From the NCBI GenBank assembly GCA_004173515.1, contig SECN01000043.1, positions 1-34,415 of the forward strand: a stretch of 34,415 nucleotides of DNA, read 5' to 3'. Position numbers and translations under genes: made by a program. Below are positions 24,850 through 33,180 of this stretch, piece after piece. Below the pieces are notes generated by a model. The model was given only the letters and a program-made list of their open reading frames with translations, was not told the DNA's origin and made no database searches. This DNA is from Myxococcaceae bacterium (lineage in GTDB: Bacteria > Myxococcota > Myxococcia > Myxococcales > Myxococcaceae). The first letter of the stretch is position 1, and each line of letters starts with the position of its first letter.

Positions 24850-25317
24850 TCACTCCTGACCCGAACGGGGCTTCGCCTTGCTGGGTTTGAGCATGTTGCG
24901 GATCTTGTTCTCCAGGTCCTGTGGCAGGCAGGGCTTGGCGACGAACTCGTCCGCCCCGACGGAGAGGGCGTGTTCGGCGTTGCCGGCGAGCACGTGGCCG
25001 GTGAGGGCCATCACGGGGATGTCGCGGGTGCGGGTGTCCTGCTTGATGCGCCGCGTCGCCTCCCAGCCATCCATGACGGGCAGGGACAGGTCCATGAGGA
25101 TGATGTCCGGCTCCCCCTCCTGGGCCTTCTCCACGGCCTCCAGGCCATTGCGGGCGGTGTCGACCTCAAACCCGCAGAATTCCAGGTACTCCGCGTACAT
25201 TTCACGGGCGTCGTCGAAGTCGTCCACGACGAGGACGCGCTTCTTGGCGTTCACGGGAGTCGGCCCACCGCTCGCGGTCGGCTCGCCCTCCGGGGTTGTG
25301 ATGACCGCGTTCTTCAT
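24850..25317 (-). CDS. single-domain response regulator (CheY-like receiver)
   Basis: A 155-residue protein made of one receiver domain (about 26-145) with no output domain. The acidic pocket is Asp32-Asp33 (VVDDFDD), the phosphoacceptor is Asp76 (ILMDLSLPVMDG), the conserved switch residue is Thr106 (ALTGH), and the lysine is Lys128 (VAKP). A Thr/Pro/Gly-rich 25-residue leader precedes it. Such stand-alone receivers pass phosphate from histidine kinases to a partner; no histidine kinase lies nearby. The gene is upstream of the Ser/Thr kinase fusion on the same strand, separated by 119 bp, so co-transcription is possible. Start ATG 25317 is chosen because the frame above it is cysteine-rich nonsense. 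The ribosome site is weak. Confidence 0.88.
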   Translation of the reverse strand: MKNAVITTPEGEPTASGGPTPVNAKKRVLVVDDFDDAREMYAEYLEFCGFEVDTARNGLEAVEKAQEGEPDIILMDLSLPVMDGWEATRRIKQDTRTRDIPVMALTGHVLAGNAEHALSVGADEFVAKPCLPQDLENKIRNMLKPSKAKPRSGQE

Positions 25318-25518
25318 GGAGCAGAGGCCTCGCATGCAGGGGAGGGGCGGGACGAATCTAAACACGTCCTTGGAAAAGCGCCCGTTCTCGCAAGATTTCC
25401 CTGGACGGGACGGAAGGGTGGGCCTGGAGTCCGGTGCGAAACAAGGGGACGGTGGGCGACAGTGTGGGTGCGCGGAGCAACGAGGGACAGGGGCTCCGCA
25501 TGGAGCCCGTGCCGGAGG

Positions 25519-27342
25519 TCAGTCGTTGGGGCGGTAGACGTGGAGCCGGGACTGGGTGGGGTCCTGCGCATCGACCTCGGTCCACGCGAGGAAGATGCGC
25601 CCGTTCTTGTCCACGGCGAGTTGGGAGTCGATCACCGACGTGGCGCCGGGATTGGCACTGAGGGGGCCGCCCACCTGGGTCCAGTGGTCGGATTCCCACC
25701 GCTGGACGAACAGGCTCCGCACGGAGGGCTGGGCTTCGGTTTCGGGTTCTTCCATGAGCACGACCAACCGGCCCTGCGGGTCGAACCTGAGGGCCGAGGC
25801 GGAAGCGTCCGTCTTGCCTGGGACGCTGCTGAGGGCCGAGCCGAAGTCGACCCAACCGCCGGGTCCCCACTGTTGAACCCGGACCGACCGTGCATCCTCC
25901 TCAGGGACAGGATTGGCCACGACGACACCGGTGTCACCCAAGAGCGTCGCCGCCAGGATTGGCGAGGCCACTCCTATAGAAGGAAAGGGGTAACTCGATT
26001 CGCGTCCGGTTCCCTGCCATTTCCCCACGTACGTCGTCCATCCTGGGGCAACCCCTCGCTCGTTCCAGATCAGGAACTGGTCACCCCATCGATTCAGTTC
26101 CATTTGCATCGAGACAAGGCTCTTGTCCGATGGGTATTCAACTCTCCCCTGCGACTTCCATTCTCCAGCCTCCAGACGCAGCACGGTGGCTAGGACCGTG
26201 GAAGCATTCAACTCCTTGAAGGCAACCACGGGAGTCGACGTTCCCCAGATTCGCATCTGCAACTCACTCAGGCTCGATTGAGTCAACAGCGGAGCAATGG
26301 TCGGCCCCCACGGCACCCAGGCGCTTCCATCCCAGAGCCGGACCTGAACCTCACGGCGTCCATCGGCCTTGGGCTGAATCCAGGCAACCCGCGGAACATC
26401 CGCCGAGTCCAGTTGCAACACGCAGTCCGTCGCATTGGGGTCGCCAGCATCCCCTTTCAGGGGATTCCCCAGTGCCTGCCAGACCGTACCGTTCCAGCGC
26501 TCGACATGGACTCCGGCTGCGTCTGAGTCCACCCAGGCCACAAGAGGGTTGCCTGCACTGTCGAGTTGGAAGGAGAAGACCTTGATGTCTGGGTGCGTCG
26601 GATGTTCGGCTCGTGGCGCCCCCAGAGGGAGAACGGCCGGGACTCGCCAGGACCACCCCTCGGCAGGCAACGACAGGGGATTGCCTGCGGCATCCGTTAT
26701 CGCCGAATCAAACACCACGCGCATCAAGCCATTCAAGGGCAGCGGCGCGCTGGGTCGAAGCGTCAGGACCTTGCCGGTTTGCGACAGCGAGACCTCCACC
26801 TGGATTTCGCTCTCACCCGACAACAGCCGAATGGTCTGGCCATTCACACGGTCAGCCAACACCGGCTCAGACAACTCCGCCTGGATGACCTGATGGACGG
26901 AAACCCATTGCGAGCCAGGCCCAGGAGTCTGGGAAATCAACGTCGGGCTTGTACGATCCACCGTGATCCTGCGCGACGAACTCAAGGCATATTCATCGCA
27001 CCTGCGTGCCCTCAACGAGAGCGTATGAGGCCCCTCTGAAACGGACTGTGTTTCCCAGTCCAGGACGAACGGGGATGCAAACGTGGCGACCCACTGTCCG
27101 TCCACGAGCAACTCCACGGCATCCGGTGTGGCGCCCGTCAGCTTGGGCTGGATCCTCACCGAGCCTGCCGCCTGGGCGTCTTGCAGCGGCAACTCCCAGT
27201 CGACGGAGAAAGCCACCGGGCTGCTCGAGTCATCCCCTTCACACGACGGCGGCGGCTTCTGCGGCTCCTCGATGTCGGGGATCTGGATGCAGGCCGCGTG
27301 GGTCAACAACAAGGCAAGTAGCAAGACTCTGAGGTTTTCCAT
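25519..27342 (-). CDS. large lipoprotein with Ig-like domain and propeller-type repeats
   Basis: A 607-residue predicted lipoprotein; the short signal ends THAAC (Cys18; the lipobox is imperfect because His is at -3). Residues about 40-130 look like a beta-sandwich (VELLVDGQWVATFASPFVLD). About 130-235 is an SbsA-type Ig-like domain (TSPTLISQTPGPGSQWVSVH, ending at VVFDSAITDAAGNPL). The rest (about 245-607) is made of repeated blades of the form VAWxDxxxxxVxVxxWNGxxWxxLGxPL, as in large secreted myxobacterial proteins that may fold as a beta-propeller. The function is unknown; surface display or binding is the natural guess. GC content in the central part (about 25960-27300) is visibly lower than in neighbours. 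Start ATG 27342 has GGAG six bases upstream; 27372 is a less likely longer start. Confidence 0.7.
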   Translation of the reverse strand: MENLRVLLLALLLTHAACIQIPDIEEPQKPPPSCEGDDSSSPVAFSVDWELPLQDAQAAGSVRIQPKLTGATPDAVELLVDGQWVATFASPFVLDWETQSVSEGPHTLSLRARRCDEYALSSSRRITVDRTSPTLISQTPGPGSQWVSVHQVIQAELSEPVLADRVNGQTIRLLSGESEIQVEVSLSQTGKVLTLRPSAPLPLNGLMRVVFDSAITDAAGNPLSLPAEGWSWRVPAVLPLGAPRAEHPTHPDIKVFSFQLDSAGNPLVAWVDSDAAGVHVERWNGTVWQALGNPLKGDAGDPNATDCVLQLDSADVPRVAWIQPKADGRREVQVRLWDGSAWVPWGPTIAPLLTQSSLSELQMRIWGTSTPVVAFKELNASTVLATVLRLEAGEWKSQGRVEYPSDKSLVSMQMELNRWGDQFLIWNERGVAPGWTTYVGKWQGTGRESSYPFPSIGVASPILAATLLGDTGVVVANPVPEEDARSVRVQQWGPGGWVDFGSALSSVPGKTDASASALRFDPQGRLVVLMEEPETEAQPSVRSLFVQRWESDHWTQVGGPLSANPGATSVIDSQLAVDKNGRIFLAWTEVDAQDPTQSRLHVYRPND

Positions 27343-27502
27343 GACTCCGCGCTTCAGCAAGAAAGGATCCACTCGCTCATGACGTACAGCTTCCCCGGGG
27401 CATGCTCCTCCCGTCTCCGTTCAAGACAGAGGATCCACCCCGAGAGACCTGCGCCCACCTCCAACCCCGGCGGACAGGGGCGAGGGCATGCCCAAGACGG
27501 AA

Positions 27503-27538
27503 GATGCCCCTGTGAAGCCATGGCTTCACAGGGGCATC
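27503..27538 (-). terminator. perfect 36-bp palindrome, probable terminator
   Basis: Bases 27503-27520 are the exact reverse complement of 27521-27538, so an 18-bp hairpin with almost no loop can form. It lies 43 bp past the stop codon (27582) of the upstream minus-strand lipoprotein gene. On that strand it is followed by TTCCGTCTT, a weak pyrimidine tract. It likely ends transcription of that gene and insulates the next lipoprotein gene, whose start is at 27342. Its perfect symmetry means it would also work on the other strand. Confidence 0.7.
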
Positions 27539-27581
27539 AGGACAAACTCAGCTCGCTCCATTCAGAGCGATACGGCTCGAA

Positions 27582-29234
27582 TCAAGGAGTCGGTGCGGGA
27601 GTCTGCGCGGGCTGGGTCGCAATCCCGACGGCAGACAGATCCGTGGTGACCGGCTGCCCCCAGATGCTCTCGTAGGCCTCGTTGGTCCCCACCGTCGGCA
27701 GCTTGCTGAAGGCCACGACGATCTCCGTCTGGGCCGGAACCAGCGCGATGCCGCTGTAGGTGAAGGAGTACCGGGTGCTGTAGCCCTGAGACGACATGAT
27801 GCCGAAGACAGGCAATTCGGCGGGCGTGCGCGTCACGTACGGGAAGAAGGGCTCATTCAGCGTCAGCGGGAAACCCTGATTGCTGTAGTTACCAACCTCA
27901 CCGTACGAGTTGAAACCAATCTTGCCGTCGTTGTCGATGTCCGTCTTGAAGAAGACCTGGACCGTGCTACCCGCCGGAGGCCGGAGGGGCGCGCTGAAGT
28001 TCACGTACACGACTTCCGTGGGATTGAGCTGCGTCGCCGCGAGCGTGCCCAACTGGGACTGTTCCTGGTAGCGGAGCTCCGCGATGGTCACGGCCTTGGG
28101 GCTGGCCTGGTCGCCACCGAAGAAGAAGCCCGTCTGGGTGAGGTTGGTGCCGCCCTCGGCGGACACCGCGCGCACGAAGAGGTTGTACTCCTTGCCCTCC
28201 TGCACGACGCCCGAGCCCGGGTTGATGGTCGCCGAGTAGCCGCTGGAGCTGACGCTGGCCGTCACCGACAGCGACTCCTTGGCGTACTCGTCCGTCATGC
28301 GCACCAGCAACGAGCCCGGCTGCACCGGCTGGTTGAAGAACACGTAGATGGGCTCGCCCGGACGCACCAGGTTGTTGAGCGGGTCGGCGACCGGGGCGCC
28401 CTTGAGGCTGGCCACGTTGCTGCCCTCGATGGCGAGCGGCACGTTCTGCGGACGCGTGAACGGCAGGTTCACCACGCGCGTGATGCTGGTGCTCACGATG
28501 GCCGCACCCGAGTAGCTCGTCACGAAGCCGCCCGTCTCCGGAACGCCGTCGCCGTTGGCGTCCATCGGGGACACCCACAGGTTGTAGCTGCCGTTCAGCC
28601 GCGCCAGCTCCGCGCCGGAGGGCACGCCGTTGAACGTCAGCACACCCTGGTCGTCCGCCGTCGCCTCGACGTAGACCTTGCTCAGCACGGAGGCCGTGGT
28701 GTCGTAGTTGCTCAGCACGAGCGAACCCGCGCGGTCCACTTCCAGCGTGCCCTTCACGCCCGCGGCCGGACGGCCCTGCGGCGTCACCACGTTGAAGATC
28801 AGCTTGCCGTTCAGCTGCGCCAGCGTCACCGGACCGAAGCTCGCGTTGCCGTTGTTGATGGGCACCGTGCCCGCCGCCGACGGCACCGTCGACGTCGCGC
28901 GCAGCGTCGCATAGCCGGCCTTGCTGAACGTCAGCAGGACCTGCGCGCCAGCCGGCACGTCCGTCATCACGAAGTTGCCGCTGGCATCCGTCGTCGCCGA
29001 CTTGCCCGTCGCCTGGCTGCCAATCGTCATCGCCACCGTGACGCCATCCAGCGCCTGGAGGTTCGTTCCCAGCACCTGGCCAGAAACAGTCCCCTTCGGC
29101 GTCGAAGGCACCACCACCGACACGTTGTTCGGATCACGGATACCGTCCGCGACACCATCACCGTCCGCGTCAGTCGAGTCGCCGCACCCCCAAGCCAGCA
29201 GCGGCAATACGGCCATCACCAAATGCTTCTTCAT
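27582..29234 (-). CDS. lipoprotein with carboxypeptidase-regulatory-like domain
   Basis: A 550-residue lipoprotein; the signal ends LLAWGC (Cys17). It is followed by an acidic DADGDGVADG motif that resembles a thrombospondin type 3 or EF-hand-like calcium-binding turn. Residues about 47-130 (GTVSGQVLGTNLQALDGVTV, then TTDASGNFVMTDVPAG) are a carboxypeptidase regulatory-like beta-sandwich. Further sandwich-like segments follow, including DANGDGVPETGG near 220 and DIDNDGKIGF near 450, which add possible calcium sites. No catalytic motif is seen, so it is likely a structural or adhesive surface protein. ATG 29234 is chosen over the in-frame GTG at 29243 because AAGGTGG fits it. The upstream 138 bp is shared with the divergent HIT gene. 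Confidence 0.75.
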   Translation of the reverse strand: MKKHLVMAVLPLLAWGCGDSTDADGDGVADGIRDPNNVSVVVPSTPKGTVSGQVLGTNLQALDGVTVAMTIGSQATGKSATTDASGNFVMTDVPAGAQVLLTFSKAGYATLRATSTVPSAAGTVPINNGNASFGPVTLAQLNGKLIFNVVTPQGRPAAGVKGTLEVDRAGSLVLSNYDTTASVLSKVYVEATADDQGVLTFNGVPSGAELARLNGSYNLWVSPMDANGDGVPETGGFVTSYSGAAIVSTSITRVVNLPFTRPQNVPLAIEGSNVASLKGAPVADPLNNLVRPGEPIYVFFNQPVQPGSLLVRMTDEYAKESLSVTASVSSSGYSATINPGSGVVQEGKEYNLFVRAVSAEGGTNLTQTGFFFGGDQASPKAVTIAELRYQEQSQLGTLAATQLNPTEVVYVNFSAPLRPPAGSTVQVFFKTDIDNDGKIGFNSYGEVGNYSNQGFPLTLNEPFFPYVTRTPAELPVFGIMSSQGYSTRYSFTYSGIALVPAQTEIVVAFSKLPTVGTNEAYESIWGQPVTTDLSAVGIATQPAQTPAPTP

Positions 29235-29372
29235 CGTCCCCACCTTGAATTTTTGACGGAATTTTCACGCCCCAGCTGTCACGAAAGGGCGGAAATCGGA
29301 CACTCCCTGACCCAGGGCCACGGCGTCAAGGGGGGGGGAATTTTACCCAGGCCCTGAGTACGATGACACGCG
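29235..29372. promoter_or_regulatory. divergent promoter region with a poly-G tract
   Basis: This 138-bp gap separates the starts of the minus-strand lipoprotein and the plus-strand HIT gene. It contains AT-rich patches near 29250-29270 and 29339-29346, and a run of nine G residues at 29330-29338. Both promoters must lie here, but I cannot place them confidently. The G run lies 34 bases before the HIT start. Confidence 0.35.
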
Positions 29373-29816
29373 ATGTCAGACATCAACCATCCCTGTCTCG
29401 GCTGCGCCATCGCGCGGGGGGACACCCTCACTACCGGTGGCGTCCTGGCCCGCACTCCGGGCCTCGTCCTGCATGCCGTGGCCTCGCCCAGCCCCGTTCC
29501 CGGCTGGGTGGTGTTGACCAGTGAGCAGCATGTGCGCGGCTGGTACGACCTGGACGAGGCCGCCTCGCGCGAGCTGGGCCCGTTCGCCGCCCGGGTGATG
29601 CGTGCCCAGAGGGAGGTGCTGGGGGCGGAGCACGTCTATGCCTTCGCCATTGGCGACGTGCTCCTGCACTTCCACCTGCACCTCGTGCCCCGCTTCGCGG
29701 ACACGCCGCCCCACCTGCGGGGTCGGGGCGCCTTCGACGCGGCCCCGGCCGAACACCGCTCCCCGGAAGAACTGGAGTCCGCCGCCCGGAAGCTGGCGGC
29801 GGCGCTTGCCCGCTGA
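29373..29816 (+). CDS. HIT-family nucleotide hydrolase/transferase
   Basis: A 147-residue histidine-triad protein. The HxHxH signature is HFHLHLVPR (His99, His101, His103), with His101 the expected nucleophile that attacks the alpha-phosphate of nucleotide conjugates. The N-terminus has CLGC (Cys8, Cys11), a zinc-knuckle half common in bacterial HIT proteins, although the second pair of ligands is not evident. The family hydrolyses AMP conjugates or dinucleoside polyphosphates; the substrate here is not predictable. It is complete and of normal length. No strong ribosome site is seen, and TCAGACATCAACCATC follows the ATG. It is separated by 96 bp from the downstream TonB receptor gene and may have its own promoter. 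Confidence 0.88.
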   Translation: MSDINHPCLGCAIARGDTLTTGGVLARTPGLVLHAVASPSPVPGWVVLTSEQHVRGWYDLDEAASRELGPFAARVMRAQREVLGAEHVYAFAIGDVLLHFHLHLVPRFADTPPHLRGRGAFDAAPAEHRSPEELESAARKLAAALAR

Positions 29817-29912
29817 CCCACGCCGGGCGTCCTCACGGGTCCGGCCCCCCTGGGCGTGAATCCACGCCTCCGGCGGCCGGTGTCATGGACCTGACATGTC
29901 ATCGGGGGGAGA

Positions 29913-32721
29913 ATGCAGGGCGTCATCATGCGTGTGTCCCCCTTCGGCCCGTGGCTGCTCTCCCTGCTGCTCCTCACCACCGGTCCCGCCCTGGCGGACA
30001 ACACGGCGGATGAGGCGGACATCGCCTTCGAGCTGGGCAACGACGCCTACTCCCACGGCAACTACACCGAAGCGCTGCGCTCGTACTTCACCAGCTACCG
30101 GCTGGTGCCCAACCGCAACGTCCTCTTCAACATCGCGCGCTGCTTCGAGGCCCTGGGCAAGTTCAACGAGGCGTACCGCTACTACAACGACCTGCTCGGG
30201 GAGGACCTGCCCTCCGAGGACGCCTCCGAGGTCACCCGCTCCCTGGAGCGCCTGCGCCCCAAGGTCGCCCTGGTGCGCGTCACCACCAATCCCCGGGGCG
30301 CGGACGTCTTCGTGGACCGCACCGACCTGGGCAGCCGGGGCCGCTCGCCCCAGACGCTCGCGCTCACGCCGGGCCGCCACAAGGTCCTGGTCCGCAGGGA
30401 CGGCTACCGCCCCACCGAGGCCACCGTCACCGTCACCAAGGGCCGCGAGACGCCGGTCGACCTGGACCTGGGCCTCATCACCGGCATGGTGGACATCACC
30501 GGCACTCCCGAGGGCGCCGAGGTGCGCGACAACCCCTCCGGCCCCGTGCTGGGCCGCATCCCCGCGAAGCTGCGCCTGTCCCCGGGCCAGCGCGTGCTCC
30601 ACGTGCGCGCGCCCGGGCATGCTCCCGGCCAGTACGTCATCGACGTGCCGGCCGAAGGCACCCTGCCGCTCGTCGTCACCCTGAGCGCCCAGACGCGCCC
30701 CACCGGCCGCGTCGTCGTCACCGCCAACCACGACGGCGCCACCGTGCGCGTGGATGGCCGGCCCGCGGGCTTCACCCCCACCGTCGTCACCCTCCCGGAG
30801 GGCGAACACGTGCTGGAGGTGGAGAGCCGCGACGTGCGCCCCATGCGCCAGAAGGTCACCGTCATCCCGGACCAGGAGGTGAAGGTCCACGCCACCCTGC
30901 GCTACGAGCCGCCCCCGGTGCGCGCGGCCTCCAAGAGCCTCCTGTCCGTGGACGAGGCGCCCGCCTCCACCACGGTGCTCACGCCGGAGGAGCTGCGCGC
31001 CTTCGGGTGGCGCACCCTCGCGGAGGCCCTGGCCGGCGTGCGCGGCTTCTTCCTCACCGACGACCGGACGTACACCTACCTGGGCGTGCGCGGCTTCTCC
31101 CCGCCGGGCGACCTCAACACGCGCATCCTCATCCTCTGGGATGGCCACGCGATGAACGACGTGTGGGCCGGCCAGGGCTACGCCGCGCACGACCTGAGCG
31201 TGGACCTGGAGGAGGTGGAGCGCATCGAGGTCGTCCGCGGTCCCGGCAGCGCCCTGTACGGCACGGGCGCCTTCTTCGGCGTCATCAACGTCGTGCCCCG
31301 CGAGTCGCTGGGCCTGGACCGGCGCCTGGAGGTCACCGGCGCCGTGGGCGCGATGGGCTCCACGCTCGTGCACGCCACCACGTCGTGGGAGGACCCCGGG
31401 CCCCATCGTCACCGGACTGGACGGCGAGAAGGCCGGCACGGGTTCGGTGCGCGCGCGCCTGGGCAACCTGTCGCTCGTCGCCCAGTTGCATGGGCGCACC
31501 AAGGACGTGCCCACCGCGCCCTATGGCACCCTGGTGGGCGCGCAGGGCACCCGCGTGCAGGACGTGCGCGGCTTCGCGGAGGCGAAGTACGAACGCACCC
31601 TGTCCGAACGCGTCGCCCTGTCGTTGCGCGGCGCCGCGGACCTGAGCCGCTACAAGGGCCACTTCAACTACGGCGGCGACGCCGCCCAGACGAACACCGA
31701 CTCCGGCGCCGCGGACTGGCTCACCGCCGAGGCGCGCCTGCTGGTGGGCCTGTTCGACACCAACCGCCTCACCTTCGGCGTGGAGGGCCAGCACCAGCTG
31801 CGCGTGGATCAGAAGAGCGTGGGGCCCTCGGTGGATGAGCCCCTGGACACCCAGACGCGCTCGCTCGTGTCCGTGTACGCGTTGGACGAGTGGCGCCTGC
31901 ACCCGCGCCTGAACCTGTCGCTGGGCCTGCGCGTGGACAAGTACACCGACCTGGACACGCTGCCGCTCACGCCCCGGCTGGCCGTCATCGGCCGGCCCTA
32001 TGACCAGGGCCTCACCAAGCTCGTCATCGGCCGCGCCTTCCGCGCGCCCAACGTCTACGAGCTGTTCTACCAGGACAACCTCCTCACCCAGCGCCCCGCC
32101 AGACAGTTGGAGCCGGAGACCATCACCACCTTCGAGGTGGAGCACTCGCACGACCTGTCCCAGGAGCTGCGCGTGACGATCGCCGGCTACCACAACCGCA
32201 TCTCCCAGCTCATCACCCTCACCACCGAGTCCGCGCCCACGCCCGGCTGCGGCCCCGAGGGCGCGCCCAGCCAGTGCCTCGTGTACGCGAACAGCTCCGG
32301 CGAGACGATGGCGTGGGGCGCGGAGGCCGGACTGCACTGGCAGCCGGGCCGCTGGCTGCTGGTGGACCTGAGCTATTCCTACGTGACGCTGCGCAATGCC
32401 TCCCAGGACGTGGTGCAGGCCAAGCCCGCGCACCTGGCCTCCGGGCGCTTCCTGCTGCCCGTGGGCAATGGCGACATGCGCATCGCCACCCAGGCCACGT
32501 ACCAGAGCTCGCGCGTGGACGGCCTCTCCGGCGCCGACAGCGGCGAAGCGCTGCTCGTGGGCTTCGGCGTGTCCGGCGACTACGGGCGGCTGCGCTACTT
32601 CGCCGGCGTGAACAACCTGCTGGACTCGCGCTATGCCTTCATCGTCGGGGAAGACGCGTCCGCCGGACCCGTGCCCCAGTACGGCCGCACCTTCAACCTC
32701 CAGCTCACCGGCAGCTTCTGA
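29913..32721 (+). pseudogene. TPR-PEGA TonB-dependent receptor, frameshifted
   Basis: The first frame (29913 to about 31395) encodes a signal peptide ending PALA, a TPR-like helical region (about 35-100), three PEGA-type beta repeats (about 118-188, 190-258, 264-330) and a TonB-receptor plug (about 343-465, with RIEVVRGPGSALYGTGAFFG). It then becomes nonsense after TTSWEDP. The barrel resumes one base along, from about 31400 (GPIVTGLDGEKAGTG), to the stop at 32721. It ends FNLQLTGSF, an outer-membrane C-terminus with final Phe. The total span is 2809 bp, one more than a multiple of three. One extra C in the CCCC runs at 31393-31403 would explain it; a short deletion is also possible. If intact, it would import an unidentified substrate, with the TPR/PEGA part in the periplasm. 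The start may be ATG 29928, which has a better-spaced AGGG. Confidence 0.78.
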
Positions 32722-32735
32722 CCGCCTCGCACGCC

Positions 32736-33176
32736 ATGGCCGACGACACCTCCCTCGAACTCATCCACCCCAGACACCCGCTGTACGAAGGGGAGCTGGA
32801 GCTGCGCTTCCGCGTGCTGCGCGAACCGCTGGGCTTCAGCCGCGCGGACGTGAAGTTCCCCTTCGAGGACGCAAGCCTCCACCTCGTCGCCCACGCGGGC
32901 GGCACCGTCACCGGCTGCGTGCTTTTCCACCCGGAGGACGCGCACGGCGGACGGCTCTTCCAGATGGCGGTGTCGCCCTCGCGGCAAGGCCAGGGACTGG
33001 GGGCCCGGCTGGTGCGCGCGCTGGAGGATGCGCTGCGACAGCGCGGCTTCCGCCACGTGCACCTGCACGCTCGCGCGCAGGTCGTCCCCTTCTACGAACG
33101 CCTGGGCTACGCGGTGTATGGCGAGCCCTACGTGGAGGTGGGCGTGCCCCACCGGAACATGCAGCGCGACCTCTGA
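32736..33176 (+). CDS. GNAT-family N-acetyltransferase
   Basis: A 146-residue acetyl-CoA-dependent acetyltransferase. The acetyl-CoA pyrophosphate loop is RQGQGLGA (83-90) after the strand LFQMAVSP, and the C-terminal VPFYERLGYAVYGEPY is the usual last part of the fold. The length is typical and it resembles ElaA/PA4866-like small GNAT proteins; the acceptor substrate is unknown. The start is ATG 32736, 14 bp after the receptor stop, so the two are probably co-transcribed. No clear ribosome site is visible (GCCTCGCACGCC precedes the ATG), consistent with coupling. The stop at 33176 is 4 bp from the convergent MFS stop. Confidence 0.85.
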   Translation: MADDTSLELIHPRHPLYEGELELRFRVLREPLGFSRADVKFPFEDASLHLVAHAGGTVTGCVLFHPEDAHGGRLFQMAVSPSRQGQGLGARLVRALEDALRQRGFRHVHLHARAQVVPFYERLGYAVYGEPYVEVGVPHRNMQRDL

Positions 33177-33180
33177 AGCC

